Virus record (IMG/VR): IMGVR_UViG_3300010883_000026
Span: 1-62,684 of that record
DNA length: 62,684 bases
Direction: 5' to 3' (one strand)
Origin: a virus
The stretch's first letter is position 1. Each line of letters begins with the position of its first letter. Below are positions 50,145 to 58,050 of this stretch, piece by piece. A model generated the notes under the pieces. The model was given only the letters and a program-made list of their open reading frames with translations, did no database searches and had not been told where the DNA came from. A program made the translations under genes and the position numbers.

Positions 50145-51993
50145 AGAGGCACTTAAATGTGTCGAGGAATTATCCAGTAATAAATTGCTGGCCTTCGACA
50201 CAGAGACCACGGGACTCTCACGAATAAAGGACCGTGCGATTATTTTAGCCCTAAGCGACGGGGAGAACAGATGGGCCGTCTGGGATCAAATGATTCCCTA
50301 TTTCAAAGGCCTCTTGGAAAACCCGGAGATCAAACTCATAGCGCACAACGCTAACTTTGACGCATGGATGTTACTCAACGTCGGCATAAACCTAGATCGT
50401 CACACGGAACGCACGCACTACAGGTTGTACGACACAATGGTCATGCACGCCTTATTACGTGACTGCGATCCTCACGATTTGAAGTCATTGAGCAAAAAGT
50501 ATTTAGATACCGATATGGTCTCCTTTAAGAGCACCTTCGGCTCACAGATGAGGAAAAAAAGTCTGCAGGAGATTCTCTTAGATGAAGAGAACGAAGAGGT
50601 CGTGGCTAACTATGCCTCTCTCGACGCATACGCCACTTACCACTTGTTCATGAGTTTACGTAGTGCTCTCCATGAGCGTGAGATAGAGGAGCCTGTAGCG
50701 GACCTACATACCCTCTGGGAGTACTACCTAAAAACAGAACTCCCTTTCACAAAAGTGCTGTGGGAGCTTGAACGTAACGGCATCACCGTAGACAAAAACT
50801 GTCTGCTGGAACAGGCCCCCAAAATGGAAAGGCAGATGCTTTCCACACTGAAGTGGTTTATCCGAGAAACGGGGAACATCACTATCAATCTGAACTCTGG
50901 TCCAACTATGAGGTCGTTGTTTTTCGACACGTTGGGCTATAAACCTATATCGCACACAGACAAAGGCCAGCCACAGCTAAATCAAGCTGTTCTTCAAAAG
51001 TGGGCCAAGTCTGGGTGTACCCACGCCCAGAATTTGCTCACGTACCGTGACCTTGATAAGAGGCTGAACACCTACATAAGTAACCTCTTAGAGAAGATAA
51101 ACCCCGCCACTGGCAGGGTGCACACAACCTTCAGGCAAACCGGGGCCAGGACTGGGCGACTTAGTTCTAGCGACCCCAACCTACAGAACCAGCCTGCGTA
51201 CATTAGGAGTGCTTTTGTATCTGGTGAGCACTACAAATTATTAGCCAGTGATTATGCGCAGTTGGAGATGCGCATACTTGCGCACTTCTCGAAGGATAAA
51301 ACCCTATGTACCGCTATTAAAGAGGGGCATGACGTCCACTCTATGACGGCGGCAAAGATGTTCAAAGTTATTTATGAAGACATCGTCGAAGCTAGACGCA
51401 TAGACGATGAGGGTGGAGAAGTAAGCCCCTACCAAAAGGAGCTACTGGCTCGGAGGGTAGCGGCTAAAGCCATTAACTTCGGGCTCATGTACGGACAGGG
51501 AAGCGGCAAACTTGCCGCGACTTTGGAATGCAGTAGAGATGAAGCGGTCGGCCTCATCAGGCAATACTTTAGGGCCTTCCCAAAAGTCACAGCCTACTTC
51601 AAGAAGGCCATAGCCAAGGCTAAAGAACTTGGCTACTGCACAACGATCTTGGGCCGGAGAAGGCAGGTAGACCAACTTAGGTCACCTCTCCCTTCTGACG
51701 TAGCTCAGGGCGAACGGCTTGTGAAGAACAGCCCTATCCAGGGCTCGGCAGCGGACATCACCAAGATGGCTATGATTGGGCTCTACGAAGATCCCGTCAT
51801 CACAGCCTCCGGTGTGAAGATGCTGCTGCAGGTGCACGACGAGGTCGTGTTTCAGGTTCCTCGTGAGCTTGAAAATAACGAACAAGTCAACAATCGAATC
51901 CAACAAATCATGAACCATCCCTTTGACTTTGACTTGGAAGTTCCTTTGGAAACTTCGAGCAAGTACGGGGACAACTGGCTGGAGTGTAAGTGA
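50101..51993 (+). CDS. polA: DNA polymerase I, family A, with 3'-5' exonuclease
   Basis: This 630-residue replicative polymerase has an exonuclease domain with LLAFDTETTGL (D33, E35) and AHNANFDAW. The polymerase domain has motif A SDYAQLEMR (D384), O-helix RRVAAKAINFGLMYG with Phe at the ribose/dideoxy-selectivity site, and motif C VHDEVVF (D580). The N-terminal 5'-3' exonuclease of bacterial Pol I is absent, as usual in phages. The start ATG 50101 lies inside the preceding gene. Confidence 0.93.
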   Translation: MFKLLPEPRKVKTPEEALKCVEELSSNKLLAFDTETTGLSRIKDRAIILALSDGENRWAVWDQMIPYFKGLLENPEIKLIAHNANFDAWMLLNVGINLDRHTERTHYRLYDTMVMHALLRDCDPHDLKSLSKKYLDTDMVSFKSTFGSQMRKKSLQEILLDEENEEVVANYASLDAYATYHLFMSLRSALHEREIEEPVADLHTLWEYYLKTELPFTKVLWELERNGITVDKNCLLEQAPKMERQMLSTLKWFIRETGNITINLNSGPTMRSLFFDTLGYKPISHTDKGQPQLNQAVLQKWAKSGCTHAQNLLTYRDLDKRLNTYISNLLEKINPATGRVHTTFRQTGARTGRLSSSDPNLQNQPAYIRSAFVSGEHYKLLASDYAQLEMRILAHFSKDKTLCTAIKEGHDVHSMTAAKMFKVIYEDIVEARRIDDEGGEVSPYQKELLARRVAAKAINFGLMYGQGSGKLAATLECSRDEAVGLIRQYFRAFPKVTAYFKKAIAKAKELGYCTTILGRRRQVDQLRSPLPSDVAQGERLVKNSPIQGSAADITKMAMIGLYEDPVITASGVKMLLQVHDEVVFQVPRELENNEQVNNRIQQIMNHPFDFDLEVPLETSSKYGDNWLECK

Positions 51994-52244
51994 TGAAGCA
52001 AGCGCTGAAACCAAAGAGTGAGTTCGAATACGAGCTACAAGATAGCTACGCAGAAGACAGAATCTGGATTCGGGTTAAGCAGCCAAAAGGCGCAGGGGAG
52101 GCGGACGTAGGTATACTCGTTACCGACGAAGGAATATCTATAGACGTATACCCTGCAGCAGACGAGTTCAACTCCGAACCAAATGTAGCTTTCGAGCCTT
52201 GGGTGTTATGGTCCGATATAACCGACAAACAGGAGAGCAAATGA
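51993..52244 (+). CDS. Hypothetical early protein (83 aa)
   Basis: This 83-residue acidic protein starts in the polymerase stop (TGATG). It has a beta-rich pattern (RIWIRVKQPKGAGEADVGILV). It is the first of a long set of small early genes. Unknown function. Confidence 0.5.
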   Translation: MKQALKPKSEFEYELQDSYAEDRIWIRVKQPKGAGEADVGILVTDEGISIDVYPAADEFNSEPNVAFEPWVLWSDITDKQESK

Positions 52245-52636
52245 CGAAAGTTGACAAGCACTGTAAAGAAACATTTGAAAGGGACCGAGAGGAGTCCCAA
52301 GCCTTTCCAGCCACCACGGTCTGGGAGTTCCAACCGGGCAACGGAACCCGGTACGAACTGATCTATACCTCGCGCCTGCGTCAAGGTCGGTCCATGATTA
52401 GCTTCATGCGCTACGCGGCAGGCGGCATTTGCATGGTGTTCAACAGCGACGGCTTCCTCCATTACACGTACATGATGGAGAAGATGCACGACATCAGGAT
52501 CGCTGACGCCGCAGCAGTGCTGGAGTTCCTCCAGCTTATGGGCCACGGGGTCGGCATGCCTGAAGAGGACGCGTACGAACGGATGGAGGACATCAGCGGC
52601 CCAAACCGGGTGTACCCCACATTAGTCACGGAGTAA
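52241..52636 (+). CDS. Hypothetical early protein (131 aa)
   Basis: ATG 52241 follows AGGAGAGCAA and overlaps the previous TGA. The 131-residue alpha/beta protein (RYELIYTSRLRQGRSMISFMRY) has a distinctly higher GC than its neighbours (GC-rich third positions), suggesting recent acquisition. Unknown family. Confidence 0.55.
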   Translation: MTKVDKHCKETFERDREESQAFPATTVWEFQPGNGTRYELIYTSRLRQGRSMISFMRYAAGGICMVFNSDGFLHYTYMMEKMHDIRIADAAAVLEFLQLMGHGVGMPEEDAYERMEDISGPNRVYPTLVTE

Positions 52637-52639
52637 GTA

Positions 52640-52921
52640 ATGGCTGATAAAGGAATAGGGGTGGGAAACTGCCCCGACCATGGAGATTACTATTTAGACG
52701 CACAAGACAGTCCGTGCCCCTCTTGCGAGGATGGTGGGCTGGCAGTCTACCAAATCCAGATAATTGACGAAATAAAGGCAAGCTCACCGCGACACGCGCT
52801 GCGGGTTTTTCTTAGTCGCCTTCGAGATGAGGAAACCGCAGCTTGCGTGGAGCATCTTCAAAGCGGCGAGAAATACGTCATAGAGTGCCAAACTGGTGAG
52901 TGCCTAAGCATGAAACTTTAA
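52640..52921 (+). CDS. Small zinc-ribbon protein (93 aa)
   Basis: The 93-residue product has a CPDH...CPSC ribbon at the N-terminus (residues 11-29), then a helix/strand module (ASSPRHALRVFLSRLRDEETAAC) and a short C-terminal strand. It has a good ribosome context (GAGTAAGTA before ATG is weak but the gene follows directly). Possibly a DNA- or protein-binding adaptor. Unknown. Confidence 0.5.
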   Translation: MADKGIGVGNCPDHGDYYLDAQDSPCPSCEDGGLAVYQIQIIDEIKASSPRHALRVFLSRLRDEETAACVEHLQSGEKYVIECQTGECLSMKL

Positions 52922-52933
52922 ACTGGGGCGTAA

Positions 52934-53113
52934 ATGACATACCAGTACGAGTGCTTCGGGGAGACATTAGAATTTGCCGAAGGCCTTGGCTGGGTGGATA
53001 CCCATCCAGGCACAGATGACCCTGGCTACGACGGCCCAGCGGCAGACGCAATTGAGCAAGAGGCCCTCGAATTCATCGCGGGCAAGGGCTACACAGTAGT
53101 CGGATTTGACTAG
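52934..53113 (+). CDS. Very small early protein (59 aa)
   Basis: ATG 52934 is preceded by GGGGCGTAA, a usable ribosome site. The 59-residue acidic product reads MTYQYECFGETLEFAEG..., ends GKGYTVVGFD, and fills the interval between two small genes exactly. Codon use and spacing look genuine. No family recognised. Confidence 0.5.
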   Translation: MTYQYECFGETLEFAEGLGWVDTHPGTDDPGYDGPAADAIEQEALEFIAGKGYTVVGFD

Positions 53114-53141
53114 AGCGCACAGGCGCTAGAACAAAAACTAA

Positions 53142-53435
53142 ATGAAAACATCATCGCATAAGACAATCCACCTTACAGAAAATGAACTCAAAGAGGCACT
53201 CGTTGCCTATCTTTCCACGAAAGGTGAGCACTACCTAAGTGCTCATCTTTCAAAGAATGCCTATGACCTAGATTGGTCACAAAATGGTAAAGAGTTCATC
53301 ATCTCAATGGATGGGGAGTTCGATGATGACGCTGTTAGGCTGGAAAACGTAAAATACGCCCTCAATAAACTGGGGGTCCATTTCGGTGGGCTAGAGGAGG
53401 CGCTAAACCGACATGTCTGGAAAAAACCAGACTAG
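53142..53435 (+). CDS. Hypothetical early protein (97 aa)
   Basis: This is a 97-residue alpha/beta protein (TENELKEALVAYLSTKGEHYL, EFIISMDGEF). Its final codons overlap an 18-base sequence that recurs upstream of the gene at 53699. Unknown function. Confidence 0.5.
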   Translation: MKTSSHKTIHLTENELKEALVAYLSTKGEHYLSAHLSKNAYDLDWSQNGKEFIISMDGEFDDDAVRLENVKYALNKLGVHFGGLEEALNRHVWKKPD

Positions 53436-53441
53436 GAGAAA
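53424..53441 (+). repeat. Direct repeat copy 1, translation-start context
   Basis: AAACCAGACTAGGAGAAA occurs here and again at 53678-53695. Each copy carries AGGAG just upstream of an ATG. The pair could reflect a duplication of an expression cassette. Confidence 0.75.
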
Positions 53442-53442
53442 A

Positions 53443-53679
53443 ATGACATATTTTGATGTCCCAGTAAAGGAACTCTTATTGAAGCTGGAAGAGGCGCATA
53501 TGAGCCTGACCAAAAGGCTACGTACGTCGGTAGAACGGAGCCTCTCCTTGTCCAAAAGATTGGATACCTCCAGGGTAGAGATACAACGACAAGTAGAGAG
53601 GAACCTACTCTTGGAAGAGGAGAACCGAAAACTAAAAGTTGACGTCCTCTGCCGCACATGCACTGAAGTGCTGAAATAA
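53443..53679 (+). CDS. Small coiled-coil protein (78 aa)
   Basis: ATG 53443 follows TAGGAGAAAA; an upstream in-frame start at 53413 is less likely. The 78-residue product is almost entirely a basic/acidic coiled coil (heptads from residue ~8 to 65, including RQVERNLLLEEENRKL) ending with CRTC. A dimeric adaptor or inhibitor is plausible. Unknown family. Confidence 0.5.
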   Translation: MTYFDVPVKELLLKLEEAHMSLTKRLRTSVERSLSLSKRLDTSRVEIQRQVERNLLLEEENRKLKVDVLCRTCTEVLK

Positions 53680-53695
53680 ACCAGACTAGGAGAAA
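53678..53695 (+). repeat. Direct repeat copy 2, translation-start context
   Basis: This is the second perfect 18-base copy of AAACCAGACTAGGAGAAA, providing the ribosome site for the gene at 53699. Confidence 0.75.
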
Positions 53696-53698
53696 GGA

Positions 53699-53956
53699 AT
53701 GAAGCACCAACAAAGATGCCCGAATTGTGACTGCGAAACAGTTACAAAAATACATACAAAAATAAATGAGACTCCGCACCCCTCACTCGAAGTATTTATC
53801 AAGGGGCTGGGGACGCCCAGTCCAGGGGACTCACCAATATACTGTTGTCTCGAATCCTTTGAGGGTAGATGGCAGTTAGTCGTGTGGTCCGACATTAACA
53901 AGGAAGCCCCAACACACAGGATTGACATGTCCGGTGCCTTTGAAACCAACAATTAA
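53699..53956 (+). CDS. Small zinc-finger-like protein (85 aa)
   Basis: The 85-residue product starts with CPNCDCETVTK (C7, C10, C12) and later has a CC pair, so a metal site is possible. The rest is beta-rich (GRWQLVVWSDINKE). Uses the repeated AGGAGAAAGGA ribosome site. Unknown function. Confidence 0.5.
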   Translation: MKHQQRCPNCDCETVTKIHTKINETPHPSLEVFIKGLGTPSPGDSPIYCCLESFEGRWQLVVWSDINKEAPTHRIDMSGAFETNN

Positions 53957-54050
53957 GTTCACGGCGAATAAAGCCTACGGGCAAGGAGCCCAAGACGCCG
54001 GGAACGACGCAGGCGAGTATATTGACCACATTAAAAGTAGGGAGATTCTA

Positions 54051-54278
54051 ATGCCAGACATAACGACGTGTTCTGGAGAAGGATGCAAACTGAAAGATAC
54101 CTGTTACAGGTACACGGCAAGTCCGAATGACAATGACCATCAATCATATTTCCTCGCTGAGGGGTGGAACCATCTTGATGGAAGTTGTAAATATTATCTC
54201 AATCTTAATCCTTGTTTGGAACTTCCCGAAAGGGTGGGACCAGAAGATCCAACAGAAAGAACGCTAGTTCAGAGCTAG
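54051..54278 (+). CDS. Cysteine-rich small phage protein (75 aa)
   Basis: ATG 54051 follows AGGGAGATTCTA; the frame is open upstream to about 53922, so a longer product is possible. The pattern TTCSGEGCKLKDTCYRYTA followed by DHQSYF and GSCKYY resembles a recurrent small phage family with four cysteines. The role is not known. Confidence 0.5.
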   Translation: MPDITTCSGEGCKLKDTCYRYTASPNDNDHQSYFLAEGWNHLDGSCKYYLNLNPCLELPERVGPEDPTERTLVQS

Positions 54279-54298
54279 CTCAAAAGGAGGAAATCGAT

Positions 54299-54610
54299 AT
54301 GGGGTGGTGGAGCATTGACCATGAGGACGGCGGAATTGGAACTAAGGTAACTGGGATGTTTGGTGGGGATATTCCCGCCGACGTTCTAGGTAGGGCGTTC
54401 GATAGGATTATCGAGTCGTACGAACATGAGTTCGGACGTAAACCCTACGAGAAGGAACTCATTGCTGCCGCAAACTTTGCCTTGGGTGGTTACGACTTGT
54501 GCGTTAAACCCGAAAACGTTGTCTATGCCTCAACAGGCGCAATTGGGCTAACTCAGCCCCAACAACATGGGTTGCTTACCAAAGGAGAAAAAACCAATGA
54601 CGGGCCCTAG
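54299..54610 (+). CDS. Conserved small phage protein, MGWWSID type (103 aa)
   Basis: ATG 54299 follows a near-perfect AAAGGAGGAAA site. The 103-residue product starts MGWWSIDHEDGGIG, has a helix with GRKPYEKELIAAANFAL, and ends in a flexible tail. Similar short proteins recur across phages without known function. Confidence 0.55.
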   Translation: MGWWSIDHEDGGIGTKVTGMFGGDIPADVLGRAFDRIIESYEHEFGRKPYEKELIAAANFALGGYDLCVKPENVVYASTGAIGLTQPQQHGLLTKGEKTNDGP

Positions 54611-54845
54611 GGACTACGGTCTGCCGAATAGCGAGCCTACAAGTAGGCCGATAGCCAGTCCTCTGCCCACCATAACCCCTATAGATGCCTGCCCTCTATG
54701 TAGGTGCAAAGAGGTCATGGTGATCACGCTAGAGGTGAACCAGCCTTTACTAAAGGGCGGAAAAGGTAAAGGTAGCTACTTCGGGTGCCCTGCCTGCCCG
54801 TGGGCATCCCCCATGCTAATTACAGCAACAAAAGAAGAGGAATAA
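54597..54845 (+). CDS. Small zinc-ribbon protein (82 aa)
   Basis: ATG 54597 has AAAGGAGAAAAAACCA upstream and overlaps the previous stop. The 82-residue product has a proline-rich N-terminus, then a ribbon CPLC ... CPAC about 35 residues apart. Likely a metal-binding early protein. Unknown family. Confidence 0.55.
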   Translation: MTGPRDYGLPNSEPTSRPIASPLPTITPIDACPLCRCKEVMVITLEVNQPLLKGGKGKGSYFGCPACPWASPMLITATKEEE

Positions 54846-54852
54846 GGGAACC

Positions 54853-54978
54853 ATGGACATAGACAATTCTGAGGAGTTCAAGATACAACGTTGGGATAGA
54901 CCAACAATCGTCTCAGTCATCTTAACGGCGGCTTTAGCTCTTGGGATGCTGAGTGTAGTCGTATGGGTGCTGGTCTAG
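54853..54978 (+). CDS. Single-TM small protein (41 aa)
   Basis: The 41-residue product MDIDNSEEF... has one transmembrane helix (VSVILTAALALGMLSVVVWVLV) at its C-terminus and an acidic N-terminus. It is preceded by AAGGGAACC. The composition and clean fit between neighbours support it. Possibly affects the host membrane or superinfection. Confidence 0.5.
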   Translation: MDIDNSEEFKIQRWDRPTIVSVILTAALALGMLSVVVWVLV

Positions 54979-55009
54979 CCACCCAGTAACTTTAACAGGG
55001 AGTTTGGAG

Positions 55010-55261
55010 ATGTGGGGAAAGATTAAATTCGATTCACAAAGGCGCTATGACGGTGCCCAATTGAATCAATTTTTTGAGGAGATCGTTCTAATTTTTGAGA
55101 AGGGGTGCCCAATACCAATCCCCCCTGACGGGGTGGAGCTATCTATACGTAGCACAGGGCCCGCTATACAGAAAAGAGTGGCTCTCCTCCCCACATCTAG
55201 CCCACAAAACAAGGAGCAAGGTAATAAGGCAGGGCCTGCCTTTTACCCCAAGTGCCCATGA
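55010..55261 (+). CDS. Hypothetical early protein (83 aa)
   Basis: ATG 55010 has GGGAG seven bases upstream; a TTG at 55004 is less likely. The 83-residue product has an N-terminal beta/helix module (DGAQLNQFFEEIVLIFEKGC) and a flexible C-terminus. The stop overlaps the next start. Unknown function. Confidence 0.45.
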   Translation: MWGKIKFDSQRRYDGAQLNQFFEEIVLIFEKGCPIPIPPDGVELSIRSTGPAIQKRVALLPTSSPQNKEQGNKAGPAFYPKCP

Positions 55262-55500
55262 AGCTAACTGAGAAAAAGGACCAGACGTTATTAGTGTTTA
55301 ATAAACACGAGGTTGCCTCTTTAGAGAAGGCCGTTGCCATTGTTCGTATGGCGCGGGAGAAAATTAAGAATTTAGACCAGCCGCTCAACTGCCTTCTAGG
55401 CGACGTGCAGTGGGACCTAACAAGAGTATTGGGCGCACATGCGCACACAGAGGGCGTACCCCTGCAAGAATTATCGGACGAACAGCCCGACATAAAATAG
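55258..55500 (+). CDS. Hypothetical helical early protein (80 aa)
   Basis: ATG 55258 overlaps the previous TGA. The 80-residue product is mainly helical (EVASLEKAVAIVRMAREKIKNLD). It is the last gene before promoter-like copy 3. Unknown function. Confidence 0.5.
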   Translation: MKLTEKKDQTLLVFNKHEVASLEKAVAIVRMAREKIKNLDQPLNCLLGDVQWDLTRVLGAHAHTEGVPLQELSDEQPDIK

Positions 55501-55503
55501 GGC

Positions 55504-55517
55504 TTTTTGGGTATAAG
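55504..55517 (+). promoter_or_regulatory. Promoter-like element TTTTTGGGTATAAG (copy 3)
   Basis: This identical core to copy 1 lies in the 77-base gap before the gene at 55578. Downstream CTCCTTGTAGCCAACCCTA matches the sequence after copy 2. A 5-bp stem, GCTCC with GGAGC (55517-55521 with 55542-55546), can form at the start of the leader. Confidence 0.65.
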
Positions 55518-55577
55518 CTCCTTGTAGCCAACCCTATTCGGGGAGCGCGTGTCTTAAGCTGAAAGGGAGGACCATTC

Positions 55578-55820
55578 ATGGCTAGGTACAAAGTAAACTG
55601 GTGCAAAACTTACTACGTGCATGGAGACGTAGAGATTGAGGCCAATTCAAAAGAGGAGGCCGAAGAAATCGTCTTAGACGAGATCGGAGACTACACAGGT
55701 AGTATGCTCTACGCGGGCGATTTAGATTTTGTTGAGGTCCTAGAAATAACAGACATGTGCAACGAGGACGAGTGGGTCCGCTCATCCGAGCAGACAATAA
55801 AGGAGATGTGCAATGAATGA
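55578..55820 (+). CDS. Small acidic protein (80 aa)
   Basis: The 80-residue product has a beta-helix pattern (YKVNWCKTYYVHGDVEIEANSKEEAEEIVLDEIG). It uses AAGGGAGGACC as ribosome site and is the first gene behind promoter-like copy 3. The fold resembles small DpnD/PcfM-like modules in phages, but the family is not certain. Confidence 0.5.
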   Translation: MARYKVNWCKTYYVHGDVEIEANSKEEAEEIVLDEIGDYTGSMLYAGDLDFVEVLEITDMCNEDEWVRSSEQTIKEMCNE

Positions 55821-56346
55821 CTTTTCAGACTGGGCAATAAAACGCGCCGAAGAAAAAGAAAAACATAAAAATGCGCAATTCGCTAAATTTAAAGAACACC
55901 TGCCTAAGATAAAAGAACAAGCTGTCTCTAGTATTAAGATAGAATACTGTGGGGGCGGTGATAGTGGAGAAATTCAAAACCTCATCTATTGCGATGTGGA
56001 CGGAAGGGAAATTTATGAATCCTGTGCTTGGGGATGTAAAGACCCCACTGCTCTTTCGAAGATATTCGAGGCAAAGAATATCCCAAACGCTCAATACAGG
56101 CACACTGCATACCGCACTGATGCAAAAACAGGTGAGAGCGTCAGAGAGCAGACGTACGTTGACGGTTCCCTCAACGACATCGTAGAAGATGTTGCCTACA
56201 GCTTACTCCCTAGCGGGTGGGAAGTTAACGAGGGGTCTCGCGGAACTATTACATTTCATCTTGACGAAACCCCAGTCAAGGTTGAGCTAGAACACGGCTG
56301 GGAGATAATAAAAACAGAGTGGGAGGCAGGTACTTACGAAATATGA
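55813..56346 (+). CDS. Conserved phage protein, DUF6878-like (177 aa)
   Basis: The 177-residue protein has a charged N-terminal helix, then IKIEYCGGGDSGEIQNL, a pattern I associate with the DUF6878 family, followed by alpha/beta segments (EVNEGSRGTITFHLDETPVKVELEHGW). It overlaps neighbours on both sides. Function of the family is unknown; the family name is from memory of the pattern. Confidence 0.5.
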   Translation: MNDFSDWAIKRAEEKEKHKNAQFAKFKEHLPKIKEQAVSSIKIEYCGGGDSGEIQNLIYCDVDGREIYESCAWGCKDPTALSKIFEAKNIPNAQYRHTAYRTDAKTGESVREQTYVDGSLNDIVEDVAYSLLPSGWEVNEGSRGTITFHLDETPVKVELEHGWEIIKTEWEAGTYEI

Positions 56347-56696
56347 AACCATATTATCACTCTTTGCTATCGGCAAAGAAGTTTGGCGGTACGCCCGAAG
56401 ATTATCTAGAAATACATCGATGGTTTGATAAAAGTAAGGCAGGCCTTGCCGATGTCAGACACCGAGCCGTTAGACATCACTCAGAAGGTATCTTCTGGTG
56501 TGAGGAGGTCTTCGGCAGTATACTAACCAATAGCGAAGGGAAGAAAATACCAGTCCGAAATATCGGAGAACAGCACGTGTTAGACGACCTCGGATGGATT
56601 CCGACCCTAAAAGATTGGTTACAAAATATGAAAGTAGACTCTTGGATGCTGAAGGCAAATAAAGAGTCTATAAAGCAAGTAGTGCTTATTGACTAA
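56343..56696 (+). CDS. Conserved phage protein, DUF6915-like (117 aa)
   Basis: ATG 56343 overlaps the previous TGA. The 117-residue product matches the recurrent pattern H..LLSAKKFGG, DYLEIHRWFDKSKAG, DVRHRAVRHHSEGIFWCEEVFG, and VRNIGEQHVLDDLGWIPTLKDWL, which I recognise as DUF6915. Several conserved histidines could bind metal. The function is unknown. Confidence 0.6.
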   Translation: MKPYYHSLLSAKKFGGTPEDYLEIHRWFDKSKAGLADVRHRAVRHHSEGIFWCEEVFGSILTNSEGKKIPVRNIGEQHVLDDLGWIPTLKDWLQNMKVDSWMLKANKESIKQVVLID

Positions 56697-56740
56697 CTGA
56701 GAAAACCCAGCCCCTTGTGAAGGCCAGGAGATCCTACGAA

Positions 56741-56911
56741 ATGATTAAATACGGAATTGTCCAGGCTCAGATTGATGAGTTAGTTAAATTAGGCTGGACT
56801 GAGACTAAAGCTAGAGAAGCTGTGGCTCAGGGTAAGGCCGAGAATATGATAAAGGAGGCCAAGGCCTGTAAAGAGCCCCCTGTAAAAGAAGAAAACTCTC
56901 CATCTTATTAG
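56741..56911 (+). CDS. Small helical protein before recA (56 aa)
   Basis: ATG 56741 is chosen because GGAGATCCTACGAA precedes it; an upstream GTG 56717 is possible. The 56-residue product is a UBA-like helical module (QAQIDELVKLGWTETKAREAVAQG) with a charged tail. Placed just before the RecA-like gene, it could be an accessory factor. Unknown. Confidence 0.45.
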   Translation: MIKYGIVQAQIDELVKLGWTETKAREAVAQGKAENMIKEAKACKEPPVKEENSPSY

Positions 56912-56919
56912 GAGGTAAT

Positions 56920-58050
56920 ATGCCGGAGGACTTATCAAAGTTAATCAAAAGTATTCAGAAGGACTTAGGCGGCGGGGCTACAATCACCAACCTGAGTGAT
57001 GTCCCGACGCCCTTTGAGACAAGACTGCCTACTGGCATCTTGTCAATAGATACGGCCCTACGGGGAGGGTTCCCTGCGGGGAGCCTCAATCAGTTGTTCG
57101 GGCCGGATGGGTCGGGTAAAGACTACCTGACCAACTTGGTTATTGCCGAGGTTCAGAAAAAGTACGGGGACGACGCCAATGTCTTCTGGATGTCTTTCGG
57201 GTACAAACCCGATAAAGAATTCATGAGGATGGCGGGAGTCCAAATAAAACGTTCTGATGAAGAACTAGTAAACATAGGTGTAAAGCCCTCTGAAGCTACA
57301 AAAGAGCAAAAGGGTAAATCTGTAGGGAACCTTCTGTTCATTGATGTTGCGGATAGCACAACATCAAAAGAGCAGCCAGCCGAAACTTTGCTTAACGCTG
57401 TTCTGGGTCTCGTAGACTCGAATAAGTTTCATCTGGGGATTGTCAACGAACTGGGCTCGGGGGAGACCCGAGACAACGTAGTAAAGACCTTGGGGAAGGA
57501 CCCCAAAATTGCCACATGGGCTAGTCTCATGACGCAGTTTTGCCAAAAGTTCTATAGCGCTATGCGCTTTAGTAAAGACGGCGAGATCAACAAAACCTGT
57601 CTCATCGTAATTAACCCCGTAAGGGCTAACATGAATATGATGAGCGCAAAGTTTAATCCGTTCTCACAGAGTGGGGGGCATGCTTTAAAACATGCTAAGG
57701 CCGTAGATCTTCATCTTAAACCTGCGGGGTATATCCGCAAAGGTAAAGGAGGCTCTAAGAGTGGGAAGGACATTGCGTGGAAAATTATGAAGGGCAAGCA
57801 TGGTGTTAGTGAGGGGGCGGAAGGAAAGTACGCCTTTCATTTCAACAAAGGTGTAGACCTCATAGCTGATCTCGCTAACACCGCAAAAGCCTACGGCACC
57901 CTAAAAAACGCTGGGAGGTACTACTACATCCTCGACTACGAGGACCGAATAGAGGGTGGTATCGAAGGAGTTACGGCTATCCTAAAGGAAAGCCCCTCTT
58001 TAGTAGAGGAGTTAAGGGAAGCCACCATCGCAGCAGCCCATGAAGGCTGA
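56920..58050 (+). CDS. recA: RecA/UvsX-like recombinase with altered P-loop
   Basis: The 376-residue protein has a RecA core: RLPTGILSIDTALRGGFPAGS, the P-loop GPDGSGKD (61-68), LFIDVADS as Walker B-like strand, and KTCLIVINPVRAN in the later core. The P-loop ends in Asp68 where RecA proteins have Thr or Ser. Homologous pairing and strand exchange for recombination-dependent replication are expected. The gene overlaps the downstream nuclease gene by 11 bases, and RusA and a Cas4-like exonuclease follow. Confidence 0.75.
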   Translation: MPEDLSKLIKSIQKDLGGGATITNLSDVPTPFETRLPTGILSIDTALRGGFPAGSLNQLFGPDGSGKDYLTNLVIAEVQKKYGDDANVFWMSFGYKPDKEFMRMAGVQIKRSDEELVNIGVKPSEATKEQKGKSVGNLLFIDVADSTTSKEQPAETLLNAVLGLVDSNKFHLGIVNELGSGETRDNVVKTLGKDPKIATWASLMTQFCQKFYSAMRFSKDGEINKTCLIVINPVRANMNMMSAKFNPFSQSGGHALKHAKAVDLHLKPAGYIRKGKGGSKSGKDIAWKIMKGKHGVSEGAEGKYAFHFNKGVDLIADLANTAKAYGTLKNAGRYYYILDYEDRIEGGIEGVTAILKESPSLVEELREATIAAAHEG

